From Prado023 sp963798745 (GTDB lineage: Bacteria; Actinomycetota; Actinomycetes; S36-B12; CAIYMF01): 64,000 nt of DNA. The notes below the pieces were generated by a model. It worked only from the letters and a program-made list of their open reading frames with translations, was not told the DNA's origin and made no database searches. The stretch is taken from the NCBI GenBank assembly GCA_963798745.1, contig CAWCUF010000003.1, positions 372,001 to 436,000 on the forward strand, written 5' to 3'. The position numbers and the translations under genes were made by a program. Positions 58,851 through 64,000 of the stretch are shown one piece after another. The stretch's first letter is position 1. The number at the start of each line of letters is the position of its first letter.

Positions 58851-61800
58851 TTGCAGCCAGAACGAGCGGCAGAAGCGATCTCGACCACCGGCTCGATCAC
58901 CGGATCGATCACGGGCCTGACCCCGGGCTCGATCACCGGTTCGATCACGGGGCTGACCCCCGGGTTGACCGCGGATCGGGCGCCGGTGCCCGACCCGCTC
59001 TGGTACAAGGACGCGGTCGTCTACGAGCTGCACGTCAAGGCGTTCTTCGACTCCAACGGTGATGGCATCGGAGACCTCGCCGGCCTGACCCAGAAGCTGG
59101 ACTACCTCGCCGACCTCGGGGTGAACACGATCTGGCTGCTGCCGTTCTACCCGTCACCGTTCCGAGACGACGGGTACGACGTGGCTGACTACCGCGACAT
59201 CCACCCTGCCTACGGCGACCTGTCGCAGTTCCCGGAGTTCGTCCGGGCTGCCCACGACCGCGGCCTGCGGGTCATCACCGAGTTGGTCATGAACCACACC
59301 TCCGACCAGCACCCGTGGTTCCAGGCCGCGCGCCGGGCCCCCAAGGGGTCACCGGAGCGCGACTACTACGTGTGGTCCGACGATCCCGAGCTCTACTCGG
59401 GCACGCGGATCATCTTCACCGACAGCGAGCGGTCGAACTGGACCTACGACGAGGAGGCCGGCCAGTACTTCTGGCACCGGTTCTTCAACCACCAACCGGA
59501 CCTGAACTTCGACAACCCGGCCGTGCGCGCCGAGATGCTCGACCTGCTGCGGTTCTGGCTGGACATGGGCGTCGACGGGTTCCGCCTGGATGCGATCCCC
59601 TACCTGGTCGAGCGTGACGGGACCAGCAACGAGAACCTGCGCGAGACCCACGAGGTCATCAAGGAGCTGCGCGCGGGCCTCGACGAGCAGCACCAGAACC
59701 GGCTCTTCCTCGCGGAGGCCAACATGTGGCCCGAGGACGTGCGCGAGTACTTCGGCGACGGCGACGAGTGCCACATGGCCTATCACTTCCCGCTGATGCC
59801 GCGGATGTACATGGCCATCGCCCAGGAGGACCGCCACCCCATCGTGGAGATCCTGCAGCAGACCCCGGGCATCCCCGAGTCCAGCCAGTGGGCGATCTTC
59901 CTGCGCAACCATGACGAGCTCACCCTCGAGATGGTCACCAGCAAGGAGCGCGACTACATGTGGTCGACCTACGCCGAGGACACCCGGGCGCGGATCAACC
60001 TGGGGATCCGCCGCCGCCTGGCGCCGCTGATGGAGAACGACCCCGAGCGGATCAAGCTGATGAACAGCCTGCTCCTGTCGATGCCGGGCTCGCCGTTCAT
60101 CTACTACGGCGACGAGATCGGGATGGGCGACAACTTCTACCTCGGCGACCGCGACGGGGTGCGCACCCCGATGCAGTGGACCCCGGACCGCAACGGCGGG
60201 TTCTCCCGGGCCGATCCGCAGGGCCTGTACCTGCCGCCGATCATGGACGCGATCTACGGCTACGAGGCGATCAACGTCGAGGCCCAGCTGCGTGAGCCGG
60301 CCTCCCTGCTCAACTGGACCCGCCGGATGCTGGCCGTGCGCAAGACCTCGCACGCCTTCGGCCGCGGGGAGTTCACGCTGCTGCATCCCGGCAACCGCAA
60401 GGTGCTGGCCTACATCCGCGAGCACGACGACGACGTGGTGCTCTGCGTGGCCAACGTGAGCCGCTCGGCCCAGCCGGTCGAGCTCGACCTGTCGAGCTAC
60501 GCCGACCGGGTGCCGGTGGAGATGCTGGGGCGCAATGCCTTCCCGCCGATCACGCACCTGCCCTACGTGCTGACCCTGCCGGCGCATGGCTTCTTCTGGT
60601 TCAGGTTGATGACCGATGTCGAGGCGCCGAACTGGCACGAGGACCGGCCCGCGCTGGAGACCCTGCCGCTGGTGGTGCTGTTCGCCGGCTGGTCGAGCCT
60701 GTTCCGCGAGCGGGTCCCGGTCTGGCGGTCCGGCATGGCCGACAACCTGCGCGCCCGCTTCGAGCGCGACCTGCTGCCGGCGCTCGTGGCCCGGGGCCGC
60801 TGGTACGGCCCGAAGGGCGAGCCCGTCGATCGCGTCGTGCTCGGCGAGCATGCCCTGCTCGAGGACGAGGGGCACACCTGGCTGCTGGCCGTGGTGCAGA
60901 TCGAGTCAGCCGGGCACGTCGAGGACTATTCCCTGCCCCTGGCCCTGGGCTGGGAGGACTCCGAGGAGGAGCGGATCAAGCAGATCGCCGGTGGCGCGTT
61001 CGCCCGGGTGCGCCAGCAGGCCAACGTCGGCCTGGTCGCCGACGCCATGTACGACGAGGCCTACTACCGGGCGATCATCCGGGGCATCCAGACCGGTCGC
61101 ACCCTGAGGGCAGGCGCGGGCGAGATCCGGTTCGTGGCCGCTCCAGCCTTCACCGACCTGGTCCCCGAGATCCCCGCGGACCTCGCCCCCACCCGGCTCT
61201 CGGGGATGGGCAGCAACAGCAACACGGTCCTGGGCGAGGCGTTGTTCCTCAAGACGTTCCGCCGCCTGAGCAAGGGGATGAACCCCGAGCTCGAGGTCGG
61301 ACGCTTCCTGACCGAGGTCGCCCAGTTCGACCGGTGCGTGCCGGTGGCGGGCCATGTGGAGTACGTCGACAACGACGGTGAGGTCACGGTCCTGGCCCTG
61401 CTGCAGGCCTACGTGCCCAACCAGGGCGACGTCTGGACCTTCACCGTTGACGAGCTCACCAGGCAGCTGGACGACTCGCTCACCGCCCCGGTCACCACCC
61501 CGAGGGGACCCACCTGGTCGGCGGCCGACGGTACCCCCGCCGAGGCCCTGAGCACCACGACCTCGATCCCCATCATCACCAGCCAGGAGCCGCCGGCACC
61601 GGCCGACGGCTACCGACCGCTGGCTCGCACCCTGGGCCGCAGGACGGCGCAGTTGCACGCCGCGCTGGCACTGCGCACCGGAGATCCGGCCTTCGACCCG
61701 GAGCCGATCGAGCAGGCGGATATCGAGACCTGGGCGCAGTCGGTCCGCGAGGACCTGACTGCGACCCTGCAGGTGCTCGAGGGACAGCTCGACACTCTGC

Positions 61801-62354
61801 CCGTCGGGCTGCAGGCGCTGGGCGCACTGCTGCTGAACATGGGCCCGGAGCTCGAGGCTCGGATCGATGTCTGGGCCGACCATCCGGCGGCGGGGGTCAA
61901 GACGCGCTACCACGGCAGCTACCACCTCGACCAGGTCATGCTCGTGGAGAACGACGTGGTCATCATGGACCTCGAGGGCGAGCAGGGCGTGCCCCTGGTG
62001 CAGGCGCGCCGCAAGGGCTCGCCGCTGCGCGATGTGGCCTCCATGCTGCGCAGCTTCGACTACGCCCGCCGAGCCGCCGCGGATCAGGCCACCCAGCACG
62101 AGGGTGACCTGGAGCGGATGGCACCGGCTGCCGCGGCGTGGCTGGAGTCCACCCGTGAGACCTTCCTGGCCGGCTACCGGGAGGAGGCCCTTGAGGCGGG
62201 CCTCTACCCCGACGCGCAGTCCTTCGACGCCCAACTGCCGCTCATCGAGCTGTTCAAGCTGCAGAAGGCGCTCCAGGAGCTCCGCTTCGAGCTCGACCAC
62301 CGCCCCGACTGGGTCAGCATCCCGCTGCGCGGGCTCACCTCGATGTTCCAGTAG
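58851..62354 (+). CDS. treS: Trehalose synthase / maltokinase fusion (TreS-Mak) with altered kinase motif
   Basis: 1167 residues. TreS, about 45-600: PDPLWYKDAVVYELHVKAFFDSNGDG, nucleophile Asp in VDGFRLDAIPYL (about 247), acid Glu in FLAEANMWPED (about 289) and Asp in LRNHDELTLEM (about 354). It interconverts maltose and trehalose. Mak-like kinase, about 620-1167: LFLKTFRRLSKGMNPE keeps the ATP lysine, and DLEGEQGVPL (about 1040) the Mg-binding part. But the catalytic HGD motif is HGSYH (1021-1025), with Ser for Asp. Normal Mak phosphorylates maltose for the GlgE pathway. glgE and glgB are not in the window. The TTG start at 58851 has GAGG 11 nt upstream. In-frame GTG at 58986 would skip the N-terminal repeats. 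Confidence 0.9.
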   Translation: MQPERAAEAISTTGSITGSITGLTPGSITGSITGLTPGLTADRAPVPDPLWYKDAVVYELHVKAFFDSNGDGIGDLAGLTQKLDYLADLGVNTIWLLPFYPSPFRDDGYDVADYRDIHPAYGDLSQFPEFVRAAHDRGLRVITELVMNHTSDQHPWFQAARRAPKGSPERDYYVWSDDPELYSGTRIIFTDSERSNWTYDEEAGQYFWHRFFNHQPDLNFDNPAVRAEMLDLLRFWLDMGVDGFRLDAIPYLVERDGTSNENLRETHEVIKELRAGLDEQHQNRLFLAEANMWPEDVREYFGDGDECHMAYHFPLMPRMYMAIAQEDRHPIVEILQQTPGIPESSQWAIFLRNHDELTLEMVTSKERDYMWSTYAEDTRARINLGIRRRLAPLMENDPERIKLMNSLLLSMPGSPFIYYGDEIGMGDNFYLGDRDGVRTPMQWTPDRNGGFSRADPQGLYLPPIMDAIYGYEAINVEAQLREPASLLNWTRRMLAVRKTSHAFGRGEFTLLHPGNRKVLAYIREHDDDVVLCVANVSRSAQPVELDLSSYADRVPVEMLGRNAFPPITHLPYVLTLPAHGFFWFRLMTDVEAPNWHEDRPALETLPLVVLFAGWSSLFRERVPVWRSGMADNLRARFERDLLPALVARGRWYGPKGEPVDRVVLGEHALLEDEGHTWLLAVVQIESAGHVEDYSLPLALGWEDSEEERIKQIAGGAFARVRQQANVGLVADAMYDEAYYRAIIRGIQTGRTLRAGAGEIRFVAAPAFTDLVPEIPADLAPTRLSGMGSNSNTVLGEALFLKTFRRLSKGMNPELEVGRFLTEVAQFDRCVPVAGHVEYVDNDGEVTVLALLQAYVPNQGDVWTFTVDELTRQLDDSLTAPVTTPRGPTWSAADGTPAEALSTTTSIPIITSQEPPAPADGYRPLARTLGRRTAQLHAALALRTGDPAFDPEPIEQADIETWAQSVREDLTATLQVLEGQLDTLPVGLQALGALLLNMGPELEARIDVWADHPAAGVKTRYHGSYHLDQVMLVENDVVIMDLEGEQGVPLVQARRKGSPLRDVASMLRSFDYARRAAADQATQHEGDLERMAPAAAAWLESTRETFLAGYREEALEAGLYPDAQSFDAQLPLIELFKLQKALQELRFELDHRPDWVSIPLRGLTSMFQ
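58890..58961 (+). repeat. 36-bp tandem duplication in the TreS N-terminus
   Basis: Two copies of a 36-bp unit (GGCTCGATCACCGG... at 58890 and 58926) encode GSITGSITGLTP twice. The unit is itself built from smaller GATCACCGG-like words. It lies before the TreS catalytic domain and keeps the reading frame. Confidence 0.85.
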
Positions 62355-62440
62355 CCGGCCCGTCCCGCCCGGGGCAGTCCCGCCACAACGGACGTGCGAG
62401 GATCAACCCACCGGTACCCACCACGAAGGGAACAACCACC

Positions 62441-62656
62441 ATGGGCAAGTACGACCTCACGACCACGACCCTCGGCGAACTGCTCGAGGACCCCGAGGTT
62501 GTGGCGATCATGGAGAAGCACGCCCCAGGCATCACCTCCAACCCGATGCTGGGCATGGCCAAGGGCATGCCGGCCGCGCAGGCCGTGGGCATGGCCGGCG
62601 GGATGATCGGACAGGACTCGGTCTCGGCGATCATGGCCGATGTCGAGGCGCTCTAG
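62441..62656 (+). CDS. Small conserved hypothetical protein (71 aa)
   Basis: MGKYDLTTTTLGELLEDPEV, then MEKHAPGITSNPMLGMAKGMPAAQAVGMAGGM, ending MADVEAL. The pattern LGELLxDPEVxAIxEKHxPGxTSNPML, with runs of Met/Gly/Ala, is that of a short conserved helical domain seen in bacteria. I cannot assign a function. ATG at 62441 with GAAGGGAAC 9 nt upstream. It follows the TreS-Mak gene by 86 bp and precedes a strong terminator. Confidence 0.7.
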   Translation: MGKYDLTTTTLGELLEDPEVVAIMEKHAPGITSNPMLGMAKGMPAAQAVGMAGGMIGQDSVSAIMADVEAL

Positions 62657-62681
62657 TCCGGACGCGCTCCAGGCTGAACTG

Positions 62682-62716
62682 CACAGGGCGGGGTCGCTGC
62701 GGCGCCCCGCCCTGTG
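62682..62716. terminator. Terminator downstream of the 71-aa gene
   Basis: CACAGGGCGGGG (62682-62693) pairs with CCCCGCCCTGTG (62705-62716), 12 bp perfect, 11-nt loop. It separates the TreS region from the MFS gene. Confidence 0.75.
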
Positions 62717-62806
62717 GCATGCGCGGTCGCCCTCCCTCGCTCGGCGGGCTGCGCGGACCCCGCCGGGCAGGCCAGCGACCCCGCAGGGCCGGGGTGAGAG
62801 CGACCC

Positions 62807-62812
62807 CATACT
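62807..62812 (+). promoter_or_regulatory. -10 hexamer CATACT, leaderless MFS start
   Basis: CATACT, GGTCAC (6 nt), then GTG at 62819. No ribosome-binding site is visible. Confidence 0.45.
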
Positions 62813-62818
62813 GGTCAC

Positions 62819-64000
62819 GTGAGCGCCCCTGCCCTGAATCCCCGCAGTCGGCGCGTCCAGATCACCATCCCCCTGGTGCTGGCGATGCTGTCGATGGTCG
62901 GTCCGTTCAGCATCGACACACCCTTCCCCGCGTTCGCCGCGATGCAGCGCGACTTCGGCGTCGACTCGACGCAGATGCAATGGGTGGTGACCGCCTACCT
63001 GGCTGCGTTCGCGGTCATGAGCATCTTCCACGGTCCACTGTCGGACGCGGTGGGGCGACGACCGGTGATCGTGGTGTCCATCGCGGTGTACGTGCTGGCG
63101 TCGGTCGGCGCAGCGCTGTCCCCGAGCCTCGGCGTCCTGCTCGCGTTCCGCACGCTGCAGGGGTTCAGCGCCGGTGGGGCCGCGATCGTGAGCCGGACGG
63201 TCATCCGCGACCTGTTCGACGGCGAGCAGGCACAGGTGCTGATGAGCCGCGTGGCGTTGATCTTCGCCCTCGGGCCTGCGATCGCGCCGATCGTGGGCGG
63301 CCTCGTGCTCCAGTTCGGGCCGTGGCAGTGGATCTTCGCCTTCATGGCCACGTTCGGCCTGGCCCTGATCGCCGCGACCATGCTCGTCCTACCTGAGAGC
63401 CATCCTCGCGAGCGCCGGGTCCCGATGCGGCCCCGCTCTGTCCTGGAGGGCCTCGGCGCGGTGGCCCGGCGGGGCTCCTTCCACCGGCTGGCGTGGGCGA
63501 GCACGCTCGCCTTCGGCGCCCAGTTCCTGTACATCGGCGGGGCGGCGATCTTCGTGGTCGACCTGCTCGGCAAGGGCGAGCTCGACTTCTGGATGCTGTT
63601 CGTGCCGATGATCGGCTCGATGATGGTCGGCTCCTGGATCTCGGGCCGGGCAGCCGGCCGGCTCACCGCACGCCGACTGGTGAGCGCGGGCTACACGGTC
63701 TCGGTGGTCGGTGGAGTGGTGGGCTTGGCCCTGGCGGTGTCCCCCCTGGGTGATCGGCTGCCCTGGGCGGTCGTGGGTGCCAGCCTGATCGCCCTGGGCA
63801 ACGGCATGTCCTACCCGAACCTGCAGCTGATGCTGCTCGACCTGTTCCCCGGACGTCGCGGGGCGGTGATGTCCGGTGCGACGTTCGTCACGTTGACGTT
63901 CAACGCGATCGTCGCCGTCGCGGTGACTCCGCTCGTGGCCGTGTCCACCCTCGGCTTCGCGGTCACGGCCATGGTCATGATCGGCGCGGGGCAGCTGTGC
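62819..64000 (+). CDS. MFS multidrug exporter, Bcr/CflA-like (cut by window end)
   Basis: 394 residues seen, continuing beyond 64000. First helix VQITIPLVLAMLSMVGPFSIDTPFPAF, then MQWVVTAYLAAFAVMSIFHGPLSDAVGRRPVI (motif A-like), FRTLQGFSAGGAAIVSRTVIRDLF (motif C-like), ALGPAIAPIVGG and several later helices. The N-terminal signatures (FSIDTPFPAF, DAVGRRPV, RTLQGFSAG) fit the Bcr/CflA drug:H+ antiporter branch, and about eleven hydrophobic segments are visible. The substrate is unknown. GTG at 62819 (VSAPALNPRS) follows a -10-like CATACT by 6 nt. Confidence 0.88.
   Translation, partial: MSAPALNPRSRRVQITIPLVLAMLSMVGPFSIDTPFPAFAAMQRDFGVDSTQMQWVVTAYLAAFAVMSIFHGPLSDAVGRRPVIVVSIAVYVLASVGAALSPSLGVLLAFRTLQGFSAGGAAIVSRTVIRDLFDGEQAQVLMSRVALIFALGPAIAPIVGGLVLQFGPWQWIFAFMATFGLALIAATMLVLPESHPRERRVPMRPRSVLEGLGAVARRGSFHRLAWASTLAFGAQFLYIGGAAIFVVDLLGKGELDFWMLFVPMIGSMMVGSWISGRAAGRLTARRLVSAGYTVSVVGGVVGLALAVSPLGDRLPWAVVGASLIALGNGMSYPNLQLMLLDLFPGRRGAVMSGATFVTLTFNAIVAVAVTPLVAVSTLGFAVTAMVMIGAGQLC

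Noticed and set aside
1..64000. tRNA, rRNA and CRISPR arrays
   Set aside because: No tRNA T-loop-like GGTTCGAATCC segments in cloverleaf context, no rRNA-like conserved stretches and no regularly spaced direct repeats with spacers were seen.
1..64000. Phage, transposon or genomic-island boundaries
   Set aside because: No integrase, transposase or tRNA-anchored repeat; only the DUF222 relic is suggestive of past mobility.

Overview
The window is high-GC DNA with densely packed genes, many ATGA/GTGA/TGATG stop-start overlaps, and many start codons 6-7 nt after a -10 hexamer (leaderless mRNAs). It carries a conserved actinobacterial gene order: etfB-etfA, cysteine desulfurase, mnmA, a MetE-like protein, ligA, gatC-gatA-gatB and ilvD/ilvB, with an Rv3032-type glycosyltransferase beside etfBA, much as in mycobacteria. 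The source is a chromosomal segment of an Actinomycetota (class Actinomycetes); I cannot name the family from sequence alone. I see no rRNA, tRNA, CRISPR array, integrase or transposase.

Layout. 1-6982 (minus): ilvB start with a branched-chain amino acid attenuator, ilvD (one frameshift), a D-2-hydroxyacid dehydrogenase, two S51-peptidase-like genes (the second fused to decapeptide repeats and a CysRS-like tail) and a secreted phosphatase. 7127-24017: bioY; gatCAB; ligA; a MetE-like protein; a Gfo/Idh/MocA oxidoreductase; an operon of cysteine desulfurase, mnmA, azlC and azlD; etfBA; an Rv3032-like glucosyltransferase with a CPBP protease. 24161-27791: E1alpha, E1beta and E2 of a branched-chain-type 2-oxoacid dehydrogenase. 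27839-38243: a hydrolase lacking its nucleophile, sbcCD, a winged-helix protein (frameshift), Ku, an SOS-boxed DUF222 relic, a GH25-like membrane protein, a GNAT and a SHOCT protein. 38352-44844: 5-oxoprolinase (PxpC and a PxpA-PxpB fusion) and two c-di-GMP proteins. 44652-49396: a GH94 phosphorylase and a GlmU-like/phosphohexomutase fusion. 49747-55112: a camelysin/TasA-like secreted protein, a SipW-type signal peptidase fused to a LamG domain, an SH3b cell-wall protein, a reductase and YaaA. 55443-64000: a HAD phosphatase, a Ski2-like helicase, a TreS-maltokinase fusion, a small conserved protein and an MFS exporter cut by the window end.

How the genes fit together. Several modules are coherent: BCAA synthesis under attenuation; tRNA quality and modification (GatCAB, MnmA with its sulfur donor); DNA repair (LigA, SbcCD, Ku, LexA box); 2-oxoacid oxidation; 5-oxoproline recycling; and carbohydrate phosphorolysis feeding a sugar-1-phosphate mutase/nucleotidyltransferase. 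The two loci I find most novel are the SipW-type protease that carries its own apparent substrate motif and LamG cargo in one chain (50496-52256), next to a separate protein with the same motif, and the GH94 plus nucleotidyltransferase/mutase pair (44652-49396). Four genes have a single-base insertion relative to their families, which suggests sequence errors in at least some of them.
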